Assembly (NCBI GenBank): GCA_910584715.1
Contig: CAJUAN010000002.1
Location: 1 to 64,000 of the forward strand
Direction of reading: 5' to 3'
Length of the DNA stretch: 64,000 nucleotides
From: an uncultured Oscillospiraceae bacterium
Lineage (GTDB): Bacteria; Bacillota; Clostridia; Oscillospirales; Ruminococcaceae
This document shows positions 39,859 to 48,871 of the stretch, one piece after another. The translations under genes and the position numbers were made by a program. How positions within the stretch are numbered: position 1 is the first letter of the stretch; each line of letters opens with the position of its first letter. The notes under the pieces were generated by a model. It worked only from the letters and a program-made list of their open reading frames with translations. It was not told where the DNA came from and made no database searches.

Positions 39859-42258
39859 TCAGACCGAGTAGACCCTGCGCGCAGCGTCCACCGTGTCTTT
39901 GGCGTCTTTGGCGTAAAAATCCGCACCTATTTTTTCAGCATATTCGGGGGTAAGCACCGCTCCTCCTACCACAATTTTGCAGGGTACATTATTATCGTGC
40001 AGAAGCTTTACGGTTTCCTCCATTGAAGCGAGAGTAGTTGTCATAAGCGCGGAAAGTCCCACAAGTTTGACGTTATGCTTGACAGCAGCTTCCAGAACCG
40101 TTTCGGGGGGAACGTCCCTGCCCAGATCTATTACCTCAAAGCCGTAATTTTCAAGCAGCACCTTAACGATATTTTTGCCGATGTCGTGAATGTCACCCTT
40201 GACCGTGGCGAGGACTACTTTTCCCTTGCTGACGGACTTTCCGCCGCTTTTCGCCATGTGGTTCTTGATGACTTCAAACGCCGCCTGAGCGACTCCCGCC
40301 GCCATGATAAGCTGGGGCAGGAAAATTTTCCCGCCTTCAAACTCTGTTCCCGCCCTGTCCAGTGCAGGAATAAGCAGCTCGTCAACGATCTCCATGCTGT
40401 CTTTGGTTTTAAGCAGTTCTTCGGTAATTCTTGCTCCTTCTTCTTTCAAACCGTTTGCTATAGCCGACGGCAGATCGTTACTGTCCGGTTTTGGAGCGGC
40501 AGCCGTCCCCGATATACTTACAGAAGCTGTAAAGCTGCTGCCGGAATATGCGGCGATATAGTCCGCGGAATTTTTATCAATATTTGCCAGAAGCTTATAG
40601 GCACGCACCGCTCCCGTCATCAGCGCGGCATTGGGGTTTATGATAGGAAGGTCGAGACCGTTTGTCAGGGCCATTTGCAGGAAATTGCAGTTTACCAGCT
40701 CGCGGTTCGGCAAACCGAATGAAATGTTGGAAACACCAAGAACGGTTTTAAGTCCCAACTCGGTTTTTACGCGGCGCAGAGCCTTAACCGTCTCCATGAC
40801 CGCCGCCTGCTCAGCGGAAGCGGTAAGGGTCAAACAGTCAATGAAAACGTCGCGTTTGGGTATGCCTGCCTGTTCCGCATTGGCAAGGATTTTTTCCGCG
40901 ATCTCAAACCGTCCCTCTGCGGTCTTTGGTATTCCTCCCTCGTCAAGAGCCAGTCCCACAACGGCCGCGCCGTACTTTTTAACAAGGGGCAGGATCGCCT
41001 CCATTGAAGCCTTTTCACCGTTCACAGAGTTGACGATAGGCTTTCCGTTATAGACGCGCAAAGCCGCTTCAAGAACGTCGGGACGTGTAGAGTCCAGCTG
41101 CAAGGGCAGGTCGGTGACGCTCTGCAAAGCCTTTACAACCTTAACCATCATTTCCTTTTCGTCAATGTCGGGCAGACCCACGTTTACGTCCAGAATGTCC
41201 GCGCCCGCGTTTACCTGTTCTATAGCCTGACCTAAAATGTAGCCTATGTCTTCCGACTTCAGAGCCTCCTTGAAACGCTTCTTACCCGTTGGATTTATAC
41301 GCTCGCCGATAATCCTCGGCTGATCTATTACAACGGTTTTCGCAGGGCTGCACACTGCCGCTTCAAGCTTTGGACTCTGTTTAACGTACTTCATGGTATT
41401 GAGACGTCCCACTACCGCGCGTATAAAGTCGGGAGTCGTACCGCAGCAGCCCCCGGCAACTTTAACTCCGTACCTGACAAGATTTGCCATACTGTCCGCA
41501 AACTCGTCGGGAGAAACGTCGTACTTGTTTGTTATCGGGTCGGGAAGTCCCGCGTTGGGCTTGACGGCGATAGGCAGAGTCGTCCATTTTGAAAATTCAG
41601 CCACAACGGGCTCAAGCTCTTTCGGACCGAGAGAGCAGTTCACGCCGATAGCGTCCACGCCCAGACCCTCCATAGTCAGAGCCATTGCGGACACCGAACA
41701 GCCGGTAAACGTCCGAGTGTTTTCCTCAAAGGTCATTGTGGTAATTATCGGCAGATCGCTGTTTTCTTTTGCCGCCAAAACCGCCGCTTTCAGCTCGTAC
41801 AAATCGGTCATGGTTTCACAGGCAATAACGTCAGCGCCCGCCTGAACGGCGGCAACGACCTGTTCCTTGAAGATGTCGTAGGCTTCCTCAAACGTCAAAC
41901 TGCCCGTGGGTTCCAAAAGCTGTCCTATGGGACCCATATCAAGGGCTACCAAAGCTTTTTCTCCGCAAGCCTTTTTTGCTATTCCAACAGCCGCTGAGAT
42001 TATTTCCGCAACAGTTTTTCCTGTTCCGGACATTTTGTAACGGTTGCAGCCGAATGTGTTAGCGCAGACTATCTGCGACCCTGCGGACACATAAGCGGAA
42101 TGTATGTCGTAAATCCAGTCAGGCTTGTCAAAATTCAGCATTTCGGGTATGCCGCCCATTTCCATGCCCTTTGCCTGAATCATCGTACCCATTGCGCCGT
42201 CCCAAAAGACGAACTCGTTATCCTCCAGAAGCTTGTAAAATCTTTCTTTTTTATCCAT
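39859..42258 (-). CDS. metH: Cobalamin-dependent methionine synthase lacking the reactivation domain
   Basis: A 799-residue MetH. Residues 1-300 are the homocysteine methyltransferase barrel with zinc cysteines in VNCSLGP and GGCCGTTP. About 320-590 is the pterin-binding barrel (RPRIIGERINPTGKKRF; DVNVGLPDIDE). About 600-670 is the cobalamin cap, and the rest is the B12 domain with GDIHDIGKNI supplying the cobalt-ligand histidine. The C-terminal SAM-dependent activation domain of long MetH is absent, as in many Clostridia, so a separate activating protein is needed. The ATG at 42258 follows AGGAGG. Confidence 0.96.
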   Translation of the reverse strand: MDKKERFYKLLEDNEFVFWDGAMGTMIQAKGMEMGGIPEMLNFDKPDWIYDIHSAYVSAGSQIVCANTFGCNRYKMSGTGKTVAEIISAAVGIAKKACGEKALVALDMGPIGQLLEPTGSLTFEEAYDIFKEQVVAAVQAGADVIACETMTDLYELKAAVLAAKENSDLPIITTMTFEENTRTFTGCSVSAMALTMEGLGVDAIGVNCSLGPKELEPVVAEFSKWTTLPIAVKPNAGLPDPITNKYDVSPDEFADSMANLVRYGVKVAGGCCGTTPDFIRAVVGRLNTMKYVKQSPKLEAAVCSPAKTVVIDQPRIIGERINPTGKKRFKEALKSEDIGYILGQAIEQVNAGADILDVNVGLPDIDEKEMMVKVVKALQSVTDLPLQLDSTRPDVLEAALRVYNGKPIVNSVNGEKASMEAILPLVKKYGAAVVGLALDEGGIPKTAEGRFEIAEKILANAEQAGIPKRDVFIDCLTLTASAEQAAVMETVKALRRVKTELGLKTVLGVSNISFGLPNRELVNCNFLQMALTNGLDLPIINPNAALMTGAVRAYKLLANIDKNSADYIAAYSGSSFTASVSISGTAAAPKPDSNDLPSAIANGLKEEGARITEELLKTKDSMEIVDELLIPALDRAGTEFEGGKIFLPQLIMAAGVAQAAFEVIKNHMAKSGGKSVSKGKVVLATVKGDIHDIGKNIVKVLLENYGFEVIDLGRDVPPETVLEAAVKHNVKLVGLSALMTTTLASMEETVKLLHDNNVPCKIVVGGAVLTPEYAEKIGADFYAKDAKDTVDAARRVYSV

Positions 42259-42295
42259 AAAAGCTGCCTCCTGCTCTTGCAGTGCGTTATATAAG

Positions 42296-42331
42296 TAAAA
42301 AACCGTCCGCAGAAACAAGTTCCGCAGACGG
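42296..42331 (-). terminator. yebC terminator
   Basis: Ten-pair stem (CCGTC core, two wobbles) with six T on the minus strand, 20 bases after the yebC stop and upstream of metH. Confidence 0.8.
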
Positions 42332-42350
42332 CCTTGCTGCCTGTATCAGA

Positions 42351-43094
42351 TCAGTCCTCGTCTTCCTCGTCGGGCATATCCCAGTTGTGGTAAACGTTCT
42401 GCACGTCGTCGTTGTCCTCCAAGTGCTCAAGGAGCAAATTCATCTTCTTAATGGACTCCTCGTCCGTAAGCGCAGTATAGGTTGAGGGTATCATTTCAAC
42501 GTCCGCGGAGATAAGCTTGTAACCTTTTTCTGTAAGACCATCCCTCACCACGGCAAAATCGCCCGGCTCGGTCTCGATCTCGATCATGCCGTCCTCCATG
42601 GAGAAATCGGAAGCGCCCAGGTCGAAAACGTCCTCCATTACCTTGTCCTCGTCAAGACCGCCGCCCTCGGCAACGATAATGCCCTTGCTTGTGAACATGA
42701 ACGAAACGCAGCCCGTAGTACCGAGATTTCCTCCAAACTTGTCAAAGTAGTGGCGGATATCGCCCGCTGTACGGTTCTTATTGTCGGTAAGAGTCTCCAC
42801 GATAACGGCAACGCCGTTGGGACCGTAACCCTCATAAACGTTGGCTTCGTAATTGGTCTTGTCTCCGCCGCCCGCAGCCTTTTTAATAACGCGGTCAATG
42901 TTGTCATTAGGGACGTTGTTCGCCTTTGCCTTTGCGATAAGGTCGCGGAGCTTAGCGTTATTGTTGGGGTCTGCGCCACCCTCCTTTACGCAGACGGTTA
43001 TCTCGCGTCCTATTTTAGTGAATATCTTTGCTTTTGCGCCGTCTGTGGCTTCCTTCTTTCTTTTGATGTTATTCCATTTGGAATGTCCCGACAT
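42351..43094 (-). CDS. yebC: YebC/PmpR-family regulatory protein
   Basis: A 247-residue protein of the YebC family, opening MSGHSKWNNIKRKKEATDGAKAKIF and containing the YEGYGPNGVAVIVETLTDNKNRT core. Members act as DNA-binding regulators, and some (YebC2-like) relieve ribosome stalling. Which applies here cannot be told. The C-terminal tail is very acidic. Confidence 0.94.
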   Translation of the reverse strand: MSGHSKWNNIKRKKEATDGAKAKIFTKIGREITVCVKEGGADPNNNAKLRDLIAKAKANNVPNDNIDRVIKKAAGGGDKTNYEANVYEGYGPNGVAVIVETLTDNKNRTAGDIRHYFDKFGGNLGTTGCVSFMFTSKGIIVAEGGGLDEDKVMEDVFDLGASDFSMEDGMIEIETEPGDFAVVRDGLTEKGYKLISADVEMIPSTYTALTDEESIKKMNLLLEHLEDNDDVQNVYHNWDMPDEEDED

Positions 43095-43146
43095 AAATAT
43101 CTCTCCTTAACTAAAGTTATGTAAATATATGAAAGCAGTCGTCAGA

Positions 43147-43815
43147 CTACCGTGCAAACAGTTTGCGGTACTCGTTCGTACCCGCTTCAACGGGCTTTCC
43201 GTGACCGAAGAAAATACGCTTGGGTTTAAGAGCGCGTATCCTTTCCAGTGATTTCCTCGCAGCTTTTGGACTTTCGCATATCAGCGGGAAAGAGGGTCTG
43301 ACGAAGTTCATAGTCGCGTCTCCCACGTAAAGGTCGCCGCCGCAGAGAACCCCATAGGAGCCTTTGGTATGACCGTCAAGCCTTACCGCGGTGCAGTCCG
43401 CGCCGAAGTCTTCTCCAAGGGACATTCCGTCGTCAAGGAAAATATCCGTCCCGAAGCTTTCCGCCCGTGTTTTCCTCAGCATTTTCGGTGAAGTGGACAC
43501 TGCTTTAAGGAGCTTTCCCGCCGCACCGACGCTGTAAAGCTTATGTATGCCGTTGTCCCGTGCAAGCTTTGTGTCGTACACGCACATGGCAATGTCCGCA
43601 CCGTAAAGCTTTGAGAAGTATGCCGCGTTTCCGATATGGTCATTGTGTCCGTGGGTAAGGACTATCAGCCTGATATCGTAATTGTGGAGCCATACCTCTA
43701 TTTCTCCGCGGTACTCCTTTGTACAGGTGTCTATCAGGATATCCCCCTGTTTGCCGCGGACGACATAGCAATTTCCGTGACCGCAGGTTATCATGTTTAC
43801 TCCCTCGTAATTCAT
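43147..43815 (-). CDS. Metallo-beta-lactamase-fold hydrolase
   Basis: A 222-residue MBL-fold protein with the zinc motif THGHNDH near residue 54, a later LDGHTKGSYG and GDLYVGDA, and a C-terminal FFGHGKP histidine. Substrate unknown. It is distinct from the MBL protein at 32.1 kb, with a longer insert between the zinc motifs. Confidence 0.82.
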   Translation of the reverse strand: MNYEGVNMITCGHGNCYVVRGKQGDILIDTCTKEYRGEIEVWLHNYDIRLIVLTHGHNDHIGNAAYFSKLYGADIAMCVYDTKLARDNGIHKLYSVGAAGKLLKAVSTSPKMLRKTRAESFGTDIFLDDGMSLGEDFGADCTAVRLDGHTKGSYGVLCGGDLYVGDATMNFVRPSFPLICESPKAARKSLERIRALKPKRIFFGHGKPVEAGTNEYRKLFAR

Positions 43816-43851
43816 GGGCGCAGTCCTTTCGTTTTGTTTGTAGTTAAAATG

Positions 43852-44238
43852 TCACAACTTCGTATTATACCATATTATATCGAATAATTCAACCATTCTT
43901 TCAAAATTTTCCGTAAGCTGCAAATATCCGAATAAAGCCTCAAAAGCGGTGGCGCGCCTGTACTCCACGGGATTGGAGCTTTTGGGGACTGTGTTTCCGA
44001 CGGCGTTCCGTCCGCGCTTGAAAACGGCTTCCTCCTCCTCGGTCAGGAGCGGAAGTATCACGTCCGCCGCCCGTGACTGATACGCCGCGCGGACTCTCTC
44101 AACGGTGTCGGCGTGAAGCTTTTTGACCGGCATATTCGCGGTAAGCACAAGCCGTTCCCGCACGAGCCGTTCGTAGACCGCGTCCCCCAAAAAAGCAAGG
44201 GTCAGCGGGCTGTATTGGTTTACGTCGTGCTTGTCTAT
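43852..44238 (-). CDS. mrnC: Mini-ribonuclease III, without a canonical start codon
   Basis: A dsRNA-specific RNase III catalytic domain without the RNA-binding domain, about 128 residues, involved in 23S rRNA maturation. Signature residues: LTLAFLGDAVYERLVRE with the catalytic-site Asp19 and Glu23, and the second acidic helix RRATAFEALFGYL. No ATG, GTG or TTG lies upstream of the conserved YSPLTLAFLGD in this frame. AAAGGGTG stands seven bases before an ATA at 44238, which gives a normal N-terminus; the TTG at 44190 would remove residues essential to the fold. Confidence 0.8.
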   Translation of the reverse strand: MDKHDVNQYSPLTLAFLGDAVYERLVRERLVLTANMPVKKLHADTVERVRAAYQSRAADVILPLLTEEEEAVFKRGRNAVGNTVPKSSNPVEYRRATAFEALFGYLQLTENFERMVELFDIIWYNTKL

Positions 44239-44255
44239 GGTACAACACCCTTTCG

Positions 44256-44792
44256 CTAAATTTCCGTTTTATCCTGCGCCGTCCTTGCGCCGTCGTGGTC
44301 TTTCATAAAGAACAGCAGGTCTATCAGCGACTCGTGATAAGGAATAAAGCTGCCATTCTTTACCAAGGACTTTATCTCGTCAATGTCCGCCCACTTGACC
44401 TGCTCGACCTCTTCATACTGAAGCGTAAGGACGGTCTCGTCCAGATCCTTTTGCACAATATAGATATCATCAAATATACCGCTGGTCTGTATGGTAAGTA
44501 CCCGTTTCAGTTCATCGGGAGCAAGCGTTACCCCGATCTCCTCGGAGGTCTCCCGAATCGCGGCGGAAAAGCTTGTGTCCCCTGCAACGGAGGAACCGCC
44601 CACAGTCAGGTCCCACATACCGCTCCAGCTGCGCTTGAAGGGCTGCCGCCGCTGGATAAGCATTTTACCGTCGCTGTTGAAAATGCAGACGTGTACCACC
44701 ATGCGGTAACATCCTTCCGGTATTGGCGTACCCCGCTCCATTGTCCCGCCGGTTTTGTTCCTTTCTCTGTCGTATAAGTCAAAAAGCTCCAT
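44256..44792 (-). CDS. Nudix hydrolase
   Basis: A 178-residue Nudix-fold protein cleaving a nucleoside-diphosphate-linked substrate. The Nudix box GGSSVAGDTSFSAAIRETSEEIGV is present, with Asp where the first Glu usually stands; the REtsEE core is intact. The N-terminal ELFDLYDRERNKTG and RSWSGMWDLTVGG resemble the IPP-isomerase-like/YfcD group. Substrate unknown. Confidence 0.85.
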   Translation of the reverse strand: MELFDLYDRERNKTGGTMERGTPIPEGCYRMVVHVCIFNSDGKMLIQRRQPFKRSWSGMWDLTVGGSSVAGDTSFSAAIRETSEEIGVTLAPDELKRVLTIQTSGIFDDIYIVQKDLDETVLTLQYEEVEQVKWADIDEIKSLVKNGSFIPYHESLIDLLFFMKDHDGARTAQDKTEI

Positions 44793-44804
44793 TTGATATG
44801 CCCC

Positions 44805-46085
44805 CTAAAATACGAAATCAAACTCAAAACCAAAAATATTTACCGTATCGCCCTCGTCAATGCCTTTCTTTTCCAGCTCGTCGATTATGCCGCTCGACCG
44901 CAGCACCCGCTGGAAATACTGGAGCGAGGAGTAGTCCTCCATATCAATGGTACGCATAATATTCTCCAGCCACGCCGCCTCAACGTAGAACACACCGTCG
45001 TCCCCGCGGGTCACCTCAAACCTTTCGCCTATGCCCGCCCGCTCGTCAAGCTCTTTCGGAGTAAGCGGCTCCGCTTCGTATTCCTTTATCGGAGGAAGCT
45101 TGTCAAGCTCGGCGGCAATTGCGTTCACAAGCTCTTTTGTACCCTGCGTGGTCGCCGCGGATATCTCATAAAAGCCGTAGCCCTGTTCCTCAATAAATTT
45201 TCTGAAATCCCGTATCTGTTCTGAAGAAGCCATATCGCACTTGTTCGCGGCAACTATCTGGGGTCTCTCGGAAAGCTCCTCGCTGAATTTTTTCAGTTCC
45301 CGGTTGATTATCCCGAAATCCTCGGCGGGATCGCGTCCCTCCATACCCGAAACGTCTACTACGTGTACTATTAGTCTGCACCTTTCAACGTGCCGCAAAA
45401 ATTCGTGTCCCAGACCTATTCCGTCTCCTGCGCCCTCAATAAGACCGGGGATATCCGCCATTACAAAGGATTTTTCCTCGTTGACCTTTACCACGCCAAG
45501 CACCGGGGTAAGGGTGGTAAAGTGGTAGTTGGCTATCTTCGGCTTTGCCGCCGATACCACGGAAATAAGCGTGGACTTGCCCACGTTAGGGAATCCAACC
45601 AGACCAACGTCCGCGATAAGCTTCAGTTCAAGGGATACTTCAAATTCCTCGCCCAAAAAGCCTGGCTTGGCAAACTTTGGTATCTGCCTTGTGGGGGTGG
45701 CAAATCGGGCGTTTCCCTTGCCGCCTTTGCCGCCGCGGGCGAGTACTTTCGGTTCGCTGCCGGACATATCCGCCATTATCCTTTCTGTGGAAAGCTCGCG
45801 GATAATGGTGCCCCTCGGTACTTTTATAATAAGGTCGGGAGCGTTCTTTCCTGTCTTGTTGCCGGAAGAGCCGTTCCCGCCCCGCTCGGCGATGTATTTT
45901 CTTTTGTAGCGGAAGTCCTCAAGTGTGGAGAAATTGTCGTCCACAACAAAAACGATATCTCCGCCCTTGCCGCCGTCCCCTCCGTCGGGACCGCCGGCAG
46001 CCACATATTTCTCACGGTGAAAGGAGACAGCGCCGTCTCCGCCGTCTCCCGCTTTTATTTTAATTTTCGCCTTATCAACAAACAT
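44805..46085 (-). CDS. obgE: Obg GTPase
   Basis: A 426-residue ObgE/CgtA involved in 50S assembly and stress signalling. The glycine-rich Obg fold (1-158; GDGGDGAVSFHREKYV) precedes the G domain with P loop GFPNVGKSTLIS, DIPGLIEGA, and NKCDMA. A C-terminal OCT domain (about 350-426) is present, typical of Gram-positive Obg. The ATG at 46085 follows GAGGTAAA. It has its own promoter. Confidence 0.96.
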   Translation of the reverse strand: MFVDKAKIKIKAGDGGDGAVSFHREKYVAAGGPDGGDGGKGGDIVFVVDDNFSTLEDFRYKRKYIAERGGNGSSGNKTGKNAPDLIIKVPRGTIIRELSTERIMADMSGSEPKVLARGGKGGKGNARFATPTRQIPKFAKPGFLGEEFEVSLELKLIADVGLVGFPNVGKSTLISVVSAAKPKIANYHFTTLTPVLGVVKVNEEKSFVMADIPGLIEGAGDGIGLGHEFLRHVERCRLIVHVVDVSGMEGRDPAEDFGIINRELKKFSEELSERPQIVAANKCDMASSEQIRDFRKFIEEQGYGFYEISAATTQGTKELVNAIAAELDKLPPIKEYEAEPLTPKELDERAGIGERFEVTRGDDGVFYVEAAWLENIMRTIDMEDYSSLQYFQRVLRSSGIIDELEKKGIDEGDTVNIFGFEFDFVF

Positions 46086-46143
46086 GGCTTTACCTCTTTC
46101 GTATTCTGCGGCAGCAATTGTGCGCAATGAAGCTATCTACATT

Positions 46144-46172
46144 ATTATACCACAAAAAAACCTTTATTTCAA
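46144..46172 (-). promoter_or_regulatory. obgE promoter
   Basis: Minus strand: -35 TTGAAA (46167-46172), 17-bp spacer, -10 TATAAT (46144-46149). The 46086-46436 gap otherwise holds the divergent promoter and operator-like repeat listed next. Confidence 0.82.
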
Positions 46173-46331
46173 TATAAAACAAGGAAATTTTTTCATGAAA
46201 ACGGATAGGCAGACTTATCTGATAACAGCGTGGAATTTTTAGGCTGCGCGGACGTGCGGCTGAAATATTCGGTATGGCAATTTTTGTGTGAATTTCCATA
46301 AAGAGATGTGTGTATTTGGTGAAAAAGACAA

Positions 46332-46360
46332 TTGACATCGTGGCAGATTTATATTAAAAT
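46332..46360 (+). promoter_or_regulatory. Promoter of the surface-protein gene
   Basis: -35 TTGACA (46332-46337), 17-bp spacer, -10 TAAAAT (46355-46360). Confidence 0.8.
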
Positions 46361-46381
46361 TGTTAATAATGAATGGATTTA

Positions 46382-46405
46382 AATGTAATTGTAATTGATT
46401 ACATT
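46382..46405. promoter_or_regulatory. Operator-like palindrome after the surface-protein promoter
   Basis: Perfect 8-base arms AATGTAAT / ATTACATT separated by eight bases, with a second TGTAAT copy inside. It lies about 15-40 bases past the predicted transcription start, where a repressor could block elongation. Confidence 0.5.
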
Positions 46406-46436
46406 GTTAATCCTGATGATAAGGAGAAGATGAATT

Positions 46437-47183
46437 ATGAAGAAATCAAGAATTTTCGGCGTGATCGCCGCCGCAGCTATGGCTGTTTCCGCATTTGTTT
46501 CTATGCCTGTTTCCGCAGCAGACACTTATCACGCTTACCTTGGCGTTCAGACAAATCCGAGCTGGATCTTCAGAAACGGCTGGAACGACGCAAGCTTCGG
46601 CAAGGATTACGAAGCTTTCAATAAGCTCAGCAAGGACGGCGCACCCGCAGATATTGACGGTACTTTCACAGATGTTGATATCACCGGCGACGGAACCTAC
46701 AAGGTTTCCCTTACAGGCGCAGACCTCAGCGGCGAGGATTTGTTCAGCCTCCTGTTCGTATCTACGGACATTCCCGCTGACTCAGGCGTATCTATTACCG
46801 ATGTTAAGGTAATTATCGACGGTCAGACAAAGTACACCTTTGACGAGGCTTATATTCCCGAAGATACCGGCGACTATATTACCGTTCAGGCTCGCAATAT
46901 CTGGAACGACGAACTCGGCAAAGAGGACGGTCTGTTTGCTTACACAATGCCTAATGACTCCGTTGAAATGGAATTTACAGTTTCCGGCATAGGCGCTGCC
47001 GACGCTGCTCCTGCTGATGACGCAGCTGCCGCTCCTGCTGACGATGCGGCTGATACTTCCGCACCTGCGGCAGATACAGCTCCTACAACCTCCGCATCCA
47101 CAGGCAACCTTCCCGTTGCCGCTATGGCTTCCGTTGCCGCTGTTGCAGGCGTTGTTGCTGTAGTATCCAGAAAGAGAAAGTAA
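46437..47183 (+). CDS. Secreted surface protein with a sortase-like C-terminus
   Basis: A 248-residue exported protein: signal peptide 1-27 (cut after VSA), a globular domain about 30-182 with Trp and Asn/Asp-rich strands and no recognised family, an Ala/Pro/Asp-rich linker 183-215, and a tail of TGN, hydrophobic helix and RKRK. The tail has the order of a sortase signal but lacks LPXTG; the residues before TGN are SAS. It precedes the sugar-importer genes by about 150 bases and may bind carbohydrate at the surface. AAGGAG precedes the ATG. Confidence 0.7.
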   Translation: MKKSRIFGVIAAAAMAVSAFVSMPVSAADTYHAYLGVQTNPSWIFRNGWNDASFGKDYEAFNKLSKDGAPADIDGTFTDVDITGDGTYKVSLTGADLSGEDLFSLLFVSTDIPADSGVSITDVKVIIDGQTKYTFDEAYIPEDTGDYITVQARNIWNDELGKEDGLFAYTMPNDSVEMEFTVSGIGAADAAPADDAAAAPADDAADTSAPAADTAPTTSASTGNLPVAAMASVAAVAGVVAVVSRKRK

Positions 47184-47233
47184 TTTCCGATTCTTTTGAT
47201 CTAATTCAGTATTGATGTTCTCGGGCTGTCGCT

Positions 47234-47260
47234 GCCGCAAAAACACGGTTTGCGGCAGTC
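47234..47260. repeat. Hairpin between the surface-protein and permease genes
   Basis: Ten-base perfect arms CTGCCGCAAA / TTTGCGGCAG with a 7-base loop and no T tract. Possibly an mRNA-processing or stabilising structure that separates expression of the two genes. Confidence 0.55.
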
Positions 47261-47329
47261 CGATACTTTAGGGACGCGGTTTTGTTACCTAACAAGCTGC
47301 GGTTCTTTGTGAAAGGACTGATTGATAAA

Positions 47330-48859
47330 ATGGCAGGCAATACCGCTTTTGCGGAACCGGGAAGTAAACTCATCAATAAAAACAAAAATTTTTCCGAATC
47401 GAAAACGATTACCGAAAAAGCTGCCGGCGTGCTGTACTGGATAATGCGCTGTGCGATGGTCGTTAATGTTTTCGCTTTGTTTTTTCCGACTTTCAACGCG
47501 GTCAGAATAAGTCAGAATATTAACGGAAATATGTCTCTTTTTACCTGCGCTATTTCTTATAAGTCCATGCTGAGTACCTTTAAGGCAGTACTCAAAAGGC
47601 AGGCGTGGCTCGAACCCGCTTTCAAAAGCCTGAGCTTCTGTGCCGTGCTTATAATTATTGCCGCAGTAATAGCGATTGTCGGCGGATGTATGTCGCTGGG
47701 CAACCGGAAAATGAAAAAGCTCGGCTGTTTTTTCACTCTTGCGGCGGGTATAGTTGAGCTGCTCGGAGCGCTGGGCATTAACCCGATTCTTAACGGTCTT
47801 ATAAACGATTCGTATGCTGCGGGAAAATTTGACGATATGAAGCTTATGCGCCCGAACGTAATGTATATTTATGTTGCGATCGCGGCGATCTATATAGCTA
47901 TTTCAATTGTAAACTTTTTCCTTGTACCCAAGCCCGAGGAGGGCGTAGGCATGGAAATGGAACCTAAATTCAGGCTGTTCCTTATGATGCTCCCTATTAT
48001 CGCTCTTGCGTTCGTGTTCAGCTATCTCCCCCTGTATGGTTGGAGGTATGCTTTCTTCGACTATAAGTCCGGCGAAACGCTGTCAATGGAAAAATTTGTG
48101 GGCTTTAAATGGTTCACGGAAATTTTCAAGACCGCAGCTACCAAAAAGGACATCATGACCGTACTGAAAAACACTCTTGCAATGAGCGGTCTCGGTATCG
48201 TTACAAGCTGGGTGCCTATGGCTTTTGCTATCTTCCTTTCGGAGATCAAAAACACCCATTTCAGACGTATTGTTCAGACGTTCACTACAATACCTAACTT
48301 CATAAGCTGGGTACTTGTTTATGCTCTTGCCCTTGCGATATTCTCCACGGACGGCTTTATCAACACAATGATAAACAGCATGAATCCCAATGCTCCTGCT
48401 GTTGCAACCAATTACCTTATGGAAAGCGGCCATATGTGGCTGAAAATGCTCGCGTGGGGTCTTTGGAAAGGCGTGGGCTGGAGCGCAATCATTTACATAG
48501 CCGCGATCTCCGGTATTGACCAGGGACTTTTTGAAGCTGCCACAGTTGACGGAGCGGGCAGATTTGCCAGAATGTGGTACATAACCGTTCCCGAACTTAT
48601 CCCCACCTACTGCGTACTTTTGCTGATGTCCATTGCAAACATTCTTTCAAACGGAATGGATCAGTACCTGGTATTCTCCAACGCGGTAAACCGTGAACAG
48701 ATCCAGGTTCTTGACCTTTACGTTTACAATCTCGGTATCGGTTCGGGACTTATCCCGCTGTCTACCGTAGTCGGCATGGTCAAGTCCATCGTCAGCGTTA
48801 TCCTGCTGTTCGCCGCAAACGGCGTTTCAAAAGCGATACGCGGCGAGAGCATAGTATAA
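47330..48859 (+). CDS. Carbohydrate ABC transporter permease (LplB type) with an N-terminal membrane extension
   Basis: A 509-residue permease. The C-terminal ~290 residues are a standard CUT1 domain of the LplB type with the EAA loop (EAATVDGAGRFARMWYITVPEL), which docks to the ATPase. The first ~200 residues add about four further membrane segments not seen in ordinary LplB proteins (~300 aa). The ATG at 47330 is chosen; GAAAGGA is about 12 bases upstream. It is followed by a YtcP-type permease and the binding lipoprotein. No ATPase gene is nearby, as usual for systems energised by a shared MsmX-like ATPase. Confidence 0.85.
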   Translation: MAGNTAFAEPGSKLINKNKNFSESKTITEKAAGVLYWIMRCAMVVNVFALFFPTFNAVRISQNINGNMSLFTCAISYKSMLSTFKAVLKRQAWLEPAFKSLSFCAVLIIIAAVIAIVGGCMSLGNRKMKKLGCFFTLAAGIVELLGALGINPILNGLINDSYAAGKFDDMKLMRPNVMYIYVAIAAIYIAISIVNFFLVPKPEEGVGMEMEPKFRLFLMMLPIIALAFVFSYLPLYGWRYAFFDYKSGETLSMEKFVGFKWFTEIFKTAATKKDIMTVLKNTLAMSGLGIVTSWVPMAFAIFLSEIKNTHFRRIVQTFTTIPNFISWVLVYALALAIFSTDGFINTMINSMNPNAPAVATNYLMESGHMWLKMLAWGLWKGVGWSAIIYIAAISGIDQGLFEAATVDGAGRFARMWYITVPELIPTYCVLLLMSIANILSNGMDQYLVFSNAVNREQIQVLDLYVYNLGIGSGLIPLSTVVGMVKSIVSVILLFAANGVSKAIRGESIV

Positions 48860-48871
48860 GGAGGCGGCGGA

